54,006 bases of DNA, from NCBI GenBank assembly GCA_028533045.1, contig JAQQAP010000006.1, positions 1 to 54,006 on the forward strand, in the 5' to 3' direction. The position numbers were made by a program, and so were the translations under genes. This document shows positions 29,777 through 37,649 of this stretch, in pieces. Source of the stretch: Spirochaetales bacterium. Lineage in GTDB: Bacteria; Spirochaetota; Spirochaetia; DSM-2461. Numbering within the stretch: the first letter of the stretch is position 1; each line of letters begins with the position of its first letter. Under the pieces are notes generated by a model. The model had not been told where the DNA came from and searched no databases. It saw nothing but the letters and a program-made list of their open reading frames with translations.

Positions 29777-30285
29777 AAAAAGTAACAGAATCCACTAATG
29801 CCACAAAAGGCTCGGCTCCCGGTCCTGCTGTGATACTTACCACGTCAGCCGCCGGAGATCAGGAACGCACAAGAGAGCTCTATCACCCTCCCGGCGTGAG
29901 GTCCGCCCCCACTCCTGAAGACCGGGCCGTCATTGTTCCGGTCGAGGGAGGAGTAAAAGTCGCTGTAGCTACCCACAACTACCGGATTGCCCTGGAAGTC
30001 TCCGCCGGGGAAACGGTGATTTATTCCACTAAGGCCGACGGTTCTGAGGTTAAGGCAAAAATCAAGCTAGACGCCGAGGGAAATGTCGCGATCAATGACG
30101 GTGGGAAAGCTGCCGCCCGGCAGACCGACGAGATACAAAGCACATCTGCGGAAGATCCGACTTTTTGGACCTGGATTACTGCGGTGACTTCGGCCCTCTC
30201 CTCTTTGGGATACGTCACGACCCCGCCCTCTTCCCTGACCGGGAAGATCACCGGCGGCTCTGAAACTGTGGAGGTGGGCGATTGA
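29767..30285 (+). CDS. Baseplate spike protein, Mu gp45-like
   Basis: 172 aa from ATG 29767 (AAAGGA six nt upstream). After a disordered N-terminus come repeated short beta-strands (RIALEVSAGETVIYSTKADG, SEVKAKIKLDAEGNVAIN), the register expected for a triple beta-helix spike. It ends in a Ser/Thr/Pro-rich segment. Shorter than gpV/gp45 relatives that carry a full OB domain, so it may be a reduced spike. Confidence 0.65.
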   Translation: MGLEKVTESTNATKGSAPGPAVILTTSAAGDQERTRELYHPPGVRSAPTPEDRAVIVPVEGGVKVAVATHNYRIALEVSAGETVIYSTKADGSEVKAKIKLDAEGNVAINDGGKAAARQTDEIQSTSAEDPTFWTWITAVTSALSSLGYVTTPPSSLTGKITGGSETVEVGD

Positions 30286-30704
30286 AGGATTTACAACTTG
30301 TTTATTCTGATGGGGCTCCTGACATTGAGGTCGTTAATGGGATGCCTAAGATGTCCGGCGGTCTCAGTAACGCCGTTTACCTCTCTCTTTTCGTCAGCGA
30401 GTGGTGGGGGAACTCTGAGAGCGAGACAGAGGAAAAGTTTATTTCGGAAATTCCCGAAATATTAGTTTCCAATCCTCTAACGAACCAGACCCGGCTCAAC
30501 ATCATCGAGGCAGCGCAAGAGTCTCTTTCCTGGATGATTGACCTCGGGATTGCCGCTGAAATTGAAATCACTGCCAGCATCCCTTCAAAAGGGACTCTTA
30601 ACCTGGCCGTAGAAATAACAGAACCCGAACAGGATGAATCTACAAATTTCACCTATGCCCTGAACTGGGACGCACAGGAAGTATTTATGAAGGAGGAAGA
30701 ATGA
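30282..30704 (+). CDS. Baseplate wedge protein, Mu gp46-like
   Basis: 140 aa from a TTG start in the preceding stop region. KDLQLVYSDGAPDIEVVNGM, AVYLSLFVSEWWGNSESETE and RLNIIEAAQESLSWMIDLGI are the family pattern, in which strand, helix and W-rich loop form the wedge (gp25/GpW-like fold). Upstream of the J-like gene, as in Mu. Confidence 0.8.
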   Translation: MKDLQLVYSDGAPDIEVVNGMPKMSGGLSNAVYLSLFVSEWWGNSESETEEKFISEIPEILVSNPLTNQTRLNIIEAAQESLSWMIDLGIAAEIEITASIPSKGTLNLAVEITEPEQDESTNFTYALNWDAQEVFMKEEE

Positions 30705-31789
30705 GCATACCTACCGCCTCGGAACTCCGAGATCAGATTCTGACTGACTTTGAAGCTAAAGTCGGGCAAGAAGTTCCTCTTCTGGCGAAATCGGTTTTCC
30801 GGATAATCGCCACCACTGTGGGAGGGCTCCTTTATCTGATCTATCGGTATGGCGCATGGATTAGGGAACAGATTTTCACCTCTACCATGGACAGCGACGC
30901 TCTTGAATTGCGGGCCGCTGAGTATGGCATGAGCCGCACCGCCGCCACTAAATGGATCGGCACGGTTGATCTGACTGGAACGGACGATACTGTGATTGCA
31001 TCAGGAACTCTCTTCCAGTATGACGGAACCGTGTACCAGACCACGGAAGCGGTAACGATTTCCGGAACGACCTCTGTCGGCATGGAGTCTTTGGATACGG
31101 GCGACGATGTGGACCGGATCGAAGGAGACACACTGGAAATAGTTACCCCTCAGACCGGAGTTGACAAAGAAGCAGCAGTCACCGCTGTCAGTCAGTCCGG
31201 TGAAGACGCCGAAGGGGATACTTCTTTCCGTTCCCGAATAATGGCCCGTCAAAGCCGAACACCTCAAGGAGGGGCTGCCGCCGACTTTGTTTCCTGGACC
31301 AGGGAAGTTTCAGGAGTAGTCAAAGCCTTTGCTTTCAACACCGGTTCAGGAGAGGTTACAGTTTACCCTCTTGTAGGCTACGGCTCTGACGACCGGCTCC
31401 CGGATGAATCCAAGCTTGAAGAAGTTAAGGAATATGTCGGATCGAACGAAAGGTGCCCCTTGACTGCCTCGGTTTCTGCGGCCGCTTTAACGGAGGTGGT
31501 GTTTAATATCACCGTGACCACCTTGAACCCCGATTCTACTCTCCTCCGGGAAGCGATTGAAACCTCCTTAGAAAACTATCTATTAGGGAGGTACCCAAAG
31601 CAGTACACCGACGAAGCAGACCCGACGAATATCATATCCATTGCGGAGATGCACAAAGAGGCCTTTGACGCGGGAACGTCCTTTGTCGCCCTTACCGTGG
31701 ATATAGAAGGCGGCTCAACAGGGATCACCGGGTACACTCTGGGGGATAACGAACTGGCCGCACTGGGGACGATCACATGGCCATCGTAA
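30701..31789 (+). CDS. Baseplate J-like protein, Mu gp47-like
   Basis: 362 aa. Begins SIPTASELRDQILTDFEAKV and GQEVPLLAKSVFRIIATTVG, the gpJ start; ELRAAEYGMSRTAATKWIGT and QSGEDAEGDTSFRSRIMARQ follow, and the C-terminal TVTTLNPDSTLLREAIETSL with ISIAEMHKEAFDAG are typical. It makes the main wedge body of the baseplate. ATGA overlap on both sides. Confidence 0.88.
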   Translation: MSIPTASELRDQILTDFEAKVGQEVPLLAKSVFRIIATTVGGLLYLIYRYGAWIREQIFTSTMDSDALELRAAEYGMSRTAATKWIGTVDLTGTDDTVIASGTLFQYDGTVYQTTEAVTISGTTSVGMESLDTGDDVDRIEGDTLEIVTPQTGVDKEAAVTAVSQSGEDAEGDTSFRSRIMARQSRTPQGGAAADFVSWTREVSGVVKAFAFNTGSGEVTVYPLVGYGSDDRLPDESKLEEVKEYVGSNERCPLTASVSAAALTEVVFNITVTTLNPDSTLLREAIETSLENYLLGRYPKQYTDEADPTNIISIAEMHKEAFDAGTSFVALTVDIEGGSTGITGYTLGDNELAALGTITWPS

Positions 31790-32289
31790 AAAAGGCGCTC
31801 TATTCGCTGCTCCCTGACATAAGCTTCGGGGCTTATCTTAACGCCCTGTTTGATGCCATTGCCGCTTCTGCCGAAACGCTCAGGGAATATCTCCAGGAAA
31901 CGATTGCCGAGAGCAACCCCAGTACGGCAGATGAAACCCTGGACGAATGGCGCTCTGCTTTGGAAGTTGACGACGCCCTGGGGAATGATGCTCTTGTGGG
32001 AACCTATGCCTCAACAGGAGGACAGTCTTACAGCTATTTGCATGAGCAGCTTCAAAGCGAATACCCGAATATCGTTCTTACTGTTACTGGGGTTTTTGCC
32101 TACACTATTTCGGGGTACGTAAATACCTCTTCTGATTTTTTGAGAGTTCAGGCACTGGTTGATCGCCTGTTTCCCTTGTACGACGTTTGCACCTATAACG
32201 TCACGACCCTGTCCGGTTCATCGGTCGCTAGATGTGGACTCGGAATCACAGGAGCTGCCATTACTGGCAATTTGGAGGAAGACCAATGA
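31777..32289 (+). CDS. Tail protein, Mu gp48-like (DUF2313)
   Basis: 170 aa. LLPDISFGAYLNALFDAIAA, ESNPSTADETLDEWRSALEV and the C-terminal RVQALVDRLFPLYDVCTYNV fit the Mu gp48/YmfQ family that links baseplate and fibre. Gene order J, gp48, fibre is conserved. Overlaps both neighbours. Confidence 0.75.
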   Translation: MAIVKKALYSLLPDISFGAYLNALFDAIAASAETLREYLQETIAESNPSTADETLDEWRSALEVDDALGNDALVGTYASTGGQSYSYLHEQLQSEYPNIVLTVTGVFAYTISGYVNTSSDFLRVQALVDRLFPLYDVCTYNVTTLSGSSVARCGLGITGAAITGNLEEDQ

Positions 32290-33275
32290 CAAGAACAACT
32301 GCAGCTGGAAGCGTTGATAATCTTTATGTTGACGAAGACCTAGAAAATGAGATTCAAGGAACGTCCCTGGTCGCAGAAGACCGGAACGCCATACAGGAAG
32401 AGCTGCTCGCTATCATCGAGGGTGCTGGGCTCGAACCCTCGTCAAGTAATCTGGCCCAGGTCTGGGCAGCTCTAACGAAAGGAGCCGGGTCTAACGTAGA
32501 CGCAGATAAGCTCGATGGGAAAGAAGGAGCAGATTACCTGGACGCTTCCAACCTAAACGCCGGAACAATTCCCTCTGACCGCCTCTCCGCCTCTATCCTT
32601 CTGGAGCTTTTATTGACTGTGGACGGTTCCGGATCGGGCCTGGATGCAGATAAACTGGACGGAGCTCAGAAAGACACGGATACCTCGCTTTCTGGAGATT
32701 CAGACAGTTCGATTCCTACGGAAAAAGCAGTTAAAACCTATGTGGACGCCCATAAGAACAACACGTCAAATCCGCACTCAGTCAGCCGATCGCAGCTTGG
32801 AGTCAGTGCAAGCGAGATTCAGGAAGAAGTTGATAGCGCCTTGGAAGATGGGAGTATTTGCCCCTTCGCCGTGGGAGCATATAAGATCCAGTTTCCCGGT
32901 GAGTCAGCACCGGGAACACTATGGTCGGGAACAACCTGGTCGGCTCAGTTTGAAAGTGAAGGAATCTTTTTCCGTACTCCTGGCGGATATGCCTCTTCGT
33001 TTAATAGCGGAATTCAGATGGATGCTATGCAGAGGATTACAGGATCAATCAATGTGGCTGCAGGGAATGCCGGCCCCCTCAGATCAGACGCAGATTTATC
33101 TGGTGTTTTTTCTTCGGGAAGCACGACATACGACAGTTTTGACACCTCATCTGCAGATGGTGTTGAATTAGATTTTGACTCTGCTGATTCTACTAGCCCT
33201 AATAGTGCAAAAACAAACGATTACGAAACCAGACCGAAAAACCGAACAATCCGTGTCTGGAAAAGGACGGCATAA
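32286..33275 (+). CDS. Tail fibre protein
   Basis: 329 aa from ATG 32286. The N-terminal VDNLYVDEDLENEIQGTSLV and VAEDRNAIQEELLAIIE is the baseplate-attachment type. The shaft contains two DADKLDG repeats, then a NPHSVSRSQLG-type segment like the 'dH' fibre repeats, and a C-terminal receptor region ending YETRPKNRTIRVWKRTA, common at fibre ends. It determines host range. There is no reverse transcriptase nearby, so no diversity-generating system. Confidence 0.8.
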   Translation: MTRTTAAGSVDNLYVDEDLENEIQGTSLVAEDRNAIQEELLAIIEGAGLEPSSSNLAQVWAALTKGAGSNVDADKLDGKEGADYLDASNLNAGTIPSDRLSASILLELLLTVDGSGSGLDADKLDGAQKDTDTSLSGDSDSSIPTEKAVKTYVDAHKNNTSNPHSVSRSQLGVSASEIQEEVDSALEDGSICPFAVGAYKIQFPGESAPGTLWSGTTWSAQFESEGIFFRTPGGYASSFNSGIQMDAMQRITGSINVAAGNAGPLRSDADLSGVFSSGSTTYDSFDTSSADGVELDFDSADSTSPNSAKTNDYETRPKNRTIRVWKRTA

Positions 33276-33824
33276 ATGGAATTTATCAAAGTTGAAGACG
33301 GAAAAATCGTTGATTATATCTCTACTTCCACCGCTCCCGAAGGAGACGAATATATCGAGATGAACGATGCGACGTTTGAGGGATTTGTCGGCCAGAACCT
33401 TGACCGGATAGATCTGGAAAACGGTGGAAAAATGAAAACAGAAGAGCAGCTCCTCGAAGAGGGGATCATCGAAGACAACCGGGGAACATACTACAACACG
33501 GCAAACGGAAAAGCCCTTGTTATATCAGACCTCGATCAGGCTGTCCCCGAAGGTTACACTGCCGAAATTCCCGAGGGGGATTATCCTAAATGGACTGGAG
33601 AGGAATGGGTTGACGCTGGAACGCCCCCCGCCACTCTTTTTTCTCCTATTTGGGATCCCGAAAACGGCTGGACAGAAGGAAACGAGAATATCACTGATGA
33701 CATGAAAAAAGCTAAAAGGAAGTCACTCTTAAACGATTATATGCTCGACCTTATGGAAGAAGGGACCTACTCCGTGGAAGCCATGGAAGAAAAAGCTTTA
33801 GAGCTGAAAGAAAGCATCAGCTAG
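33276..33824 (+). CDS. Tail fibre assembly-like protein
   Basis: 182 aa, starting with no gap after the fibre stop. Strand-rich acidic N-terminal part (MEFIKVEDGKIVDYISTSTA), EGYTAEIPEGDYPKWTGEEW and a C-terminal helix (KKAKRKSLLNDYMLDLMEEG). The layout matches fibre-assembly chaperones (tfa), which have a variable N-terminus and a helical end. Gene order supports it. Confidence 0.55.
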   Translation: MEFIKVEDGKIVDYISTSTAPEGDEYIEMNDATFEGFVGQNLDRIDLENGGKMKTEEQLLEEGIIEDNRGTYYNTANGKALVISDLDQAVPEGYTAEIPEGDYPKWTGEEWVDAGTPPATLFSPIWDPENGWTEGNENITDDMKKAKRKSLLNDYMLDLMEEGTYSVEAMEEKALELKESIS

Positions 33825-33839
33825 AGGAGGAATAACCCT

Positions 33840-34268
33840 ATGATACTTCAAAACGATAAACGGATAAAAACCAAATGGATTCACAAAGAAGGATGTGCGA
33901 CTATGGCGGTCCTCTGGTATCTCAACAAAAAGAAAGGGCTCCAGATGAGCCCTGAATTGGTGGATCAGTATTTTGAAAGGCTTAAGGATTTTGGAGCTTA
34001 CACTGATAAAATGCTGATCGACTGGCGAAAGGCTTTTAGGGCTTTTGGTAGTAATGTATTTGTGAGCTATAACCCGATTGATTATAGGCTTGCACCTGGA
34101 GAGTTCGCTATAGGCGAGTGGTATAACCCAAAGACCAGATTTACCCATTTCACAGCGGTTGATGGAGTCCCAGGAAATTACATTTGTACTTACGATCCTC
34201 TTGGAGAATCGGTGACAGTCCGGGACGGATATTTGAAAAGGCTCCGGGTATTCCGGGAAGCAAAATGA
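33840..34268 (+). CDS. DUF261-type cysteine hydrolase-like protein, possible endolysin
   Basis: 142 aa. C19 in KEGCATMAVLWYL, H103 in RFTHFTAVDG and D119 in CTYDPLGE give the order and spacing of a papain-like C39-type triad. The sequence corresponds to the DUF261 group I know mainly from spirochaetes, including Borrelia plasmids/prophages. No signal peptide, so release would need a holin, as encoded two genes downstream. Acting on cell-wall peptides or as a structural peptidase is inference. GAGGAGG precedes the start. Confidence 0.6.
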   Translation: MILQNDKRIKTKWIHKEGCATMAVLWYLNKKKGLQMSPELVDQYFERLKDFGAYTDKMLIDWRKAFRAFGSNVFVSYNPIDYRLAPGEFAIGEWYNPKTRFTHFTAVDGVPGNYICTYDPLGESVTVRDGYLKRLRVFREAK

Positions 34269-34888
34269 GCTTAACCAACAAGGACAGGCTAAGAATTGGG
34301 ACGACTCAGAATGTGGGGTCATTCCATATAGGGCCGATTCCTGTAGAAGAGTATCCCAGGGAGGGGGAAGAAGTGGGACAAGATAATTTTGAGAGGTTCC
34401 AGGACGAGGAGTTTAAACGAGAGTTTTACAGTATGACCGCCCGCCTCTTTGGAGTGGGTGGAGATCCGGGTGTTTTGGATGAAATACGGGACTCCCTTAA
34501 GGAATCTCTGGCGAATCAGCGTGACCTCAAGGAGGAGGTGGCCGAACTTAAGACTCAATTAAAAGTTGAAGTGGCTCAGGAGAAATCTTGTCGGGAAAAA
34601 GAGGATACTCTCATCCGGGCAAAAATTGAAAAACTGGAAGAGGATCTGGACGCCGTGGGAGAAATTGCTCGATCGGTCAGGGACAGGACGGGAAAGTTCT
34701 GGGGGAAAGTACGTGATGCGATTATTCCTCTGATAGTCCTTGCTGTTCTCGTTCTACTCGTCCTGGGAGTACAGGCTTACCTTGACCAGGGGCGCCGGAT
34801 TCACGACCCTTTGGCAACACCTCCACCGGTGGCTCTTGTTGAACCCGTGAAAGTCCGGAAGATTGAAAAAGTGAGGATATTATTATGA
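34265..34888 (+). CDS. Coiled-coil membrane protein of the lysis cassette
   Basis: 207 aa from ATG 34265 (ATGA overlap). N-terminal soluble part, a coiled coil at about 75-140 (LKESLANQRDLKEEVAELKT), one membrane span (IIPLIVLAVLVLLVLGVQAY, near residue 155-174) and a proline/valine-rich tail on the far side. The form suits a spanin-like or holin-accessory protein, or a membrane-anchored structural protein. No family recognised. Confidence 0.45.
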   Translation: MSLTNKDRLRIGTTQNVGSFHIGPIPVEEYPREGEEVGQDNFERFQDEEFKREFYSMTARLFGVGGDPGVLDEIRDSLKESLANQRDLKEEVAELKTQLKVEVAQEKSCREKEDTLIRAKIEKLEEDLDAVGEIARSVRDRTGKFWGKVRDAIIPLIVLAVLVLLVLGVQAYLDQGRRIHDPLATPPPVALVEPVKVRKIEKVRILL

Positions 34889-35154
34889 ATAGAGTTCCGG
34901 GAGAAAAAAGAAAGCTTTCCGGTGTGATCTGGAAGGCTCTGGCCGAAAAAGGAAAGATCGCCACCATTATCGGGCTGGCTCTGGCTTTACCGTTCAATGC
35001 CTGGGTACTGTGGATGTTCTTTTCTGGCTTACCGGTATCGGAGGATAGCCTGTGGACTATGGCGATTATGAACGCAGTGGGAATGTTCTGGTTTATGCTG
35101 CCGTCATCCATCGTCTTGAAAAGCAAAGTGATGGTTCTTGAGGTGAAGGATTAG
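34885..35154 (+). CDS. Holin-like protein
   Basis: 89 aa with two membrane spans, KIATIIGLALALPFNAWVLW and MAIMNAVGMFWFMLPSSIVL, with a basic N-terminus (NRVPGEKRKLSGVIWK). Size and topology fit a class II holin, and the position between hydrolase-like and spanin-like genes agrees. Overlaps the upstream gene by 4 nt. Confidence 0.55.
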   Translation: MNRVPGEKRKLSGVIWKALAEKGKIATIIGLALALPFNAWVLWMFFSGLPVSEDSLWTMAIMNAVGMFWFMLPSSIVLKSKVMVLEVKD

Positions 35155-35165
35155 GGAGGGAATTA

Positions 35166-35555
35166 ATGTGGAAATCAAAATTGCTTTTATTGTGCTGTTT
35201 ATTGGTGTTGTCTTTTTCGGTGCAGCCGTTATTCTCCGACGGCGTAACTCTAACAGACGAGGAACACAAAGAACTATTGACCTTGCAGGAGACGCAGGAA
35301 ATAGCGCTGATCGAGCAAGCCGAGACAATCAGCAGCTTGGAGAACGAATTGAGTCAATTGAAGACGGAATCGAGCGCAGCCAAGACCTTGCAGGAAGTGC
35401 AGCAGACGACAATCGAGACGCTTTGTCTGCAAATCGACGCTCTCAAGAAATCCTTAGAAGGGCTAAATCCAGATCCGGAGATTAGTGTTCATGCTGGGGG
35501 ATTCTATGCAGATGATGGCCCCGGGGTTTATGCCGGGGTTTCGTATAGGTTTTGA
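35166..35555 (+). CDS. Secreted coiled-coil protein, candidate outer spanin partner
   Basis: 129 aa from ATG 35166. Signal peptide MWKSKLLLLCCLLVLSFSVQ with PLFS, then a long coiled coil (about 28-100; TLQETQEIALIEQAETISSL) and a C-terminal GGFYADDGPGVYAGVSYRF, a beta-strand ending in Phe as in outer-membrane proteins. The frame entirely contains a second gene that starts 2 nt later. Exported coiled-coil proteins at this place are spanin candidates that link inner and outer membrane during lysis. The single GGAGG at 35155-35159 serves both starts. Confidence 0.55.
   Translation: MWKSKLLLLCCLLVLSFSVQPLFSDGVTLTDEEHKELLTLQETQEIALIEQAETISSLENELSQLKTESSAAKTLQEVQQTTIETLCLQIDALKKSLEGLNPDPEISVHAGGFYADDGPGVYAGVSYRF
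35168..35485 (+). CDS. Membrane-anchored helical protein nested in another frame, candidate Rz-like spanin
   Basis: 105 aa from GTG 35168, fully inside the preceding gene but in another frame. MEIKIAFIVLFIGVVFFGAA is an N-terminal membrane anchor followed by RRR and a long helix (NQQLGERIESIEDGIERSQD) and a basic end: the build of an inner-membrane Rz-like subunit. Its spacing from GGAGG is 8 nt, against 6 nt for the outer frame. Both frames are open with biologically sensible sequences, which is why both are listed. Confidence 0.5.
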   Translation: MEIKIAFIVLFIGVVFFGAAVILRRRNSNRRGTQRTIDLAGDAGNSADRASRDNQQLGERIESIEDGIERSQDLAGSAADDNRDALSANRRSQEILRRAKSRSGD

Positions 35556-35557
35556 TT

Positions 35558-36763
35558 TTACTCCTGGGATAAGATTGAATCAATCAAGTCGGCCTGGCCG
35601 CTGTGATCCATAGCATCTCCATGAGTATAAATATCTTGTACCCCAGAAGAGGACCACCCCAAAGTTTCTCGGATCTTATCCCGGGAATACCCCTTGTCTA
35701 AAAGCTGAGTATTAGCTGTATGTCGCAAACTGTGAGGTGTAATATTCCTGGAAGCATAGTCAATATTAAGCCGTTCCAATGGCCAGCGAAAATTCTTTGA
35801 CCACCAAGTTCCAGAAAAATGAGACCCGCCCAACTTTCCTCTAAACCTCTTCTGATAGCAAAAAACAAAGTTATCAGGTTCCGGGAATTTCGTTTCTTTC
35901 TTCCACTCTTTTAATTTATTCATTGTGAAGGAAGGGACCGGACACCCCCGGCGCTTGCCTTTTTTGGGATCACCTATAGTATGTTCTTTATCATTAACGG
36001 CTTCTACAATCAGAATAGCTGACCGATCAAAGAGAACTGATCCCCAACGAAGCCCCAGTAGTTCCCCTTTTCTAAGCCCGCAAGAATAGACCAGGAGAAA
36101 AGCAAGAAACGCCTGTTTTGTTTGCCATTCCCCTATTCCCTCCTGAGGGAAAAGAACCCGGATCTCATCCATAGAGAAAACACCTTTCTCCTTTGGCTTA
36201 TCCTTAATGTCCCCCATACCGGCCCCTGGATCATATGGTATATCCCCCATCCTGGCCGCATAGGATATATTCTGCTTTACAATCTTAAAAGCTTTTCTGG
36301 CTGTGGAGCAAACACCTAATTTATGAACTAACCTTTCTCTATATCGGAGAAGATCCCCGTGGCTAATTTCCTTCATAAGTGTTCCGGAAAGGATCAAATC
36401 GCTAATGACATGGTTCTCATATATCTTGCGATATTCATTCATGTAGGTTTCATTGAGAACTTTACCTTCTGACCTTACAAAGCTTTGATAATGGCATTTT
36501 CCTGAGATCATATAATTTTTTGTATAATCCTCAAAAGAGCCGGATATGGCCTGAGACGAAGAGTTATTCTTCAATTCATTGATCAGATCAAAAGTTTTCT
36601 GAGTCGCTTCGGATTTATTCCTTGCTTTAACTGTCTTTCGTTGGTGTTTCTTATATACAGATTCCGGGAGGCCAGAAGCCTCAGAAATTGAATACTGAAA
36701 GTACTTAATTTTCTTACCGTTATATGTTCTCGTCTTCTCCCAGACGGTGAAGGGTTGCTTCAT
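35558..36763 (-). CDS. int: Tyrosine recombinase integrase
   Basis: 401 aa. The N-terminal about 70 residues are an arm-binding-like domain, then a core-binding (SAM-like) domain and the catalytic domain. R231 (CGLRKGELLGLRW), a lysine near 267-270, H344 and R347 (TPHSLRHTANT), W370 in LGWSSS and nucleophile Y379 (VQDIYTHGD) form the full set. It catalyses integration at and excision from the tRNA-Arg gene at its upstream side. The start codon lies at the edge of the 23-bp arm-site repeat, so binding there may repress int. Transcribed opposite to the late genes, converging 3 nt from the spanin-like stop. Confidence 0.93.
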   Translation of the reverse strand: MKQPFTVWEKTRTYNGKKIKYFQYSISEASGLPESVYKKHQRKTVKARNKSEATQKTFDLINELKNNSSSQAISGSFEDYTKNYMISGKCHYQSFVRSEGKVLNETYMNEYRKIYENHVISDLILSGTLMKEISHGDLLRYRERLVHKLGVCSTARKAFKIVKQNISYAARMGDIPYDPGAGMGDIKDKPKEKGVFSMDEIRVLFPQEGIGEWQTKQAFLAFLLVYSCGLRKGELLGLRWGSVLFDRSAILIVEAVNDKEHTIGDPKKGKRRGCPVPSFTMNKLKEWKKETKFPEPDNFVFCYQKRFRGKLGGSHFSGTWWSKNFRWPLERLNIDYASRNITPHSLRHTANTQLLDKGYSRDKIRETLGWSSSGVQDIYTHGDAMDHSGQADLIDSILSQE

Positions 36764-36784
36764 TTTTTGCCTTTTTTTTGCCTA
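36762..36784. promoter_or_regulatory. Right candidate integrase arm site
   Basis: Identical to 566-588 and in the same orientation: TTTTTTGCC twice, 11 bp apart. It touches the integrase start codon and lies 92 bp inside the right core repeat. See the left copy. Confidence 0.55.
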
Positions 36785-36823
36785 GTTTCTCATATAACTA
36801 TATGATGATAACTAAAAAAGGGC

Positions 36824-36870
36824 AATAAAAAACCGCTTTCAACGAGCTGAAACCCGTATAAAAGCGGTTT
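36824..36870 (-). terminator. Phage-supplied terminator for the tRNA genes
   Basis: AAACCGCTTT (36830-36839) and AAAGCGGTTT (36861-36870) form a 10-bp stem; on the minus strand it is followed by a T-run and lies 5 nt downstream of the tRNA-Arg discriminator base. It replaces the host terminator displaced to 427-464 and shields the int gene from tRNA transcription. Confidence 0.75.
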
Positions 36871-36875
36871 AGATG

Positions 36876-36949
<74 letters not shown>

Positions 36950-36958
36950 ATATTGATG

Positions 36959-37031
36959 TCGGGATAGCAAGACTCGAACTTGCGATTTCCTGCTCCCAAA
37001 GCAGGCGCCTTAGCCACTAGGCTATATCCCG
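36959..37031 (-). tRNA. tRNA-Pro(UGG)
   Basis: 73 nt. Acceptor CGGGATA pairs with TATCCCG, anticodon loop TTTGGGA with TGG, T-arm GCAAGTTCGAGTCTTGC, discriminator A. It lies 9 nt upstream of tRNA-Arg on the same strand, so the two are cotranscribed. Confidence 0.93.
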
Positions 37032-37050
37032 CCTCTTTCATCGAGTCGTT

Positions 37051-37079
37051 ATTATAGAGACATAGATAAAAGGGGTCAA
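37051..37079 (-). promoter_or_regulatory. Promoter of the tRNA-Pro/tRNA-Arg operon
   Basis: On the minus strand TTGACC, 17-bp spacer, perfect TATAAT, about 20 nt before tRNA-Pro. Near-consensus, as expected for stable RNA. Confidence 0.8.
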
Positions 37080-37159
37080 TAGATTTTTCATAATTTTTGT
37101 TGATTTTTATTATAGGCCTTTTGCCCCCCTCAGTAATCGCCGGGAAAGGGATTTTTTAA

Positions 37160-37188
37160 TTGACTTCACCATTCTTATTCCTTATTCT
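37160..37188 (+). promoter_or_regulatory. Promoter of the membrane protein / Nudix operon
   Basis: TTGACT, 17-bp spacer, TATTCT, about 45 nt before the ribosome site of the next gene. Confidence 0.6.
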
Positions 37189-37238
37189 TTAAATGAACGT
37201 TGTATGATATCCGTTTTCTATTCATGAGGAGGTTTTTC

Positions 37239-37649
37239 ATGTTCCAAATATACCTTTTAACAGTTCTTGTAAACTGTCTGGCCGGTTTTATTATCGCCGG
37301 CTCCTTTTTCCGTGATAAACAGGAATTGTGCGGGAGTTTCCTGGATCTTTTTAGCGCTCCCAATGCCAAATTATCCGTGGCTCTTGTAACATTGCTGGTG
37401 GGGATTATTTCTCTTTTTAAGGTATCCCCCACGGACATCGTATTCATAGGGGACCTCCTCCCTTCGGCCGGTGCCATTATCGGCGGGCTCGTTCTGGGCT
37501 CCTACGCTCTGAGTGAAAAAATGGAAGAGCCCCCCCGCCTCGTGGCTTTCCTTATGAATGTAACCGACGCAATTTCCACTCCTCTTGGACTGGTTATTAT
37601 GATTATCGGCCTGCTTCACGCCATTATTCCCACGGCGGTAATTCTTTAA
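37239..37649 (+). CDS. Conserved-looking membrane protein
   Basis: 136 aa from ATG 37239, with GAGGAGG six nt upstream. Four hydrophobic segments: FQIYLLTVLVNCLAGFIIAG, LSVALVTLLVGIISLF, LLPSAGAIIGGLVLGSYALS and TPLGLVIMIIGLLHAIIP. Glycine-rich helices and a short total length suggest a small integral membrane protein. No family I can name. The Nudix gene begins at the very next base, so the two share an mRNA. Confidence 0.6.
   Translation: MFQIYLLTVLVNCLAGFIIAGSFFRDKQELCGSFLDLFSAPNAKLSVALVTLLVGIISLFKVSPTDIVFIGDLLPSAGAIIGGLVLGSYALSEKMEEPPRLVAFLMNVTDAISTPLGLVIMIIGLLHAIIPTAVIL

Noticed and set aside
32286..33275. Diversity-generating retroelement acting on the tail fibre
   Set aside because: No reverse transcriptase, no template repeat and no lectin-type variable region found in the window.
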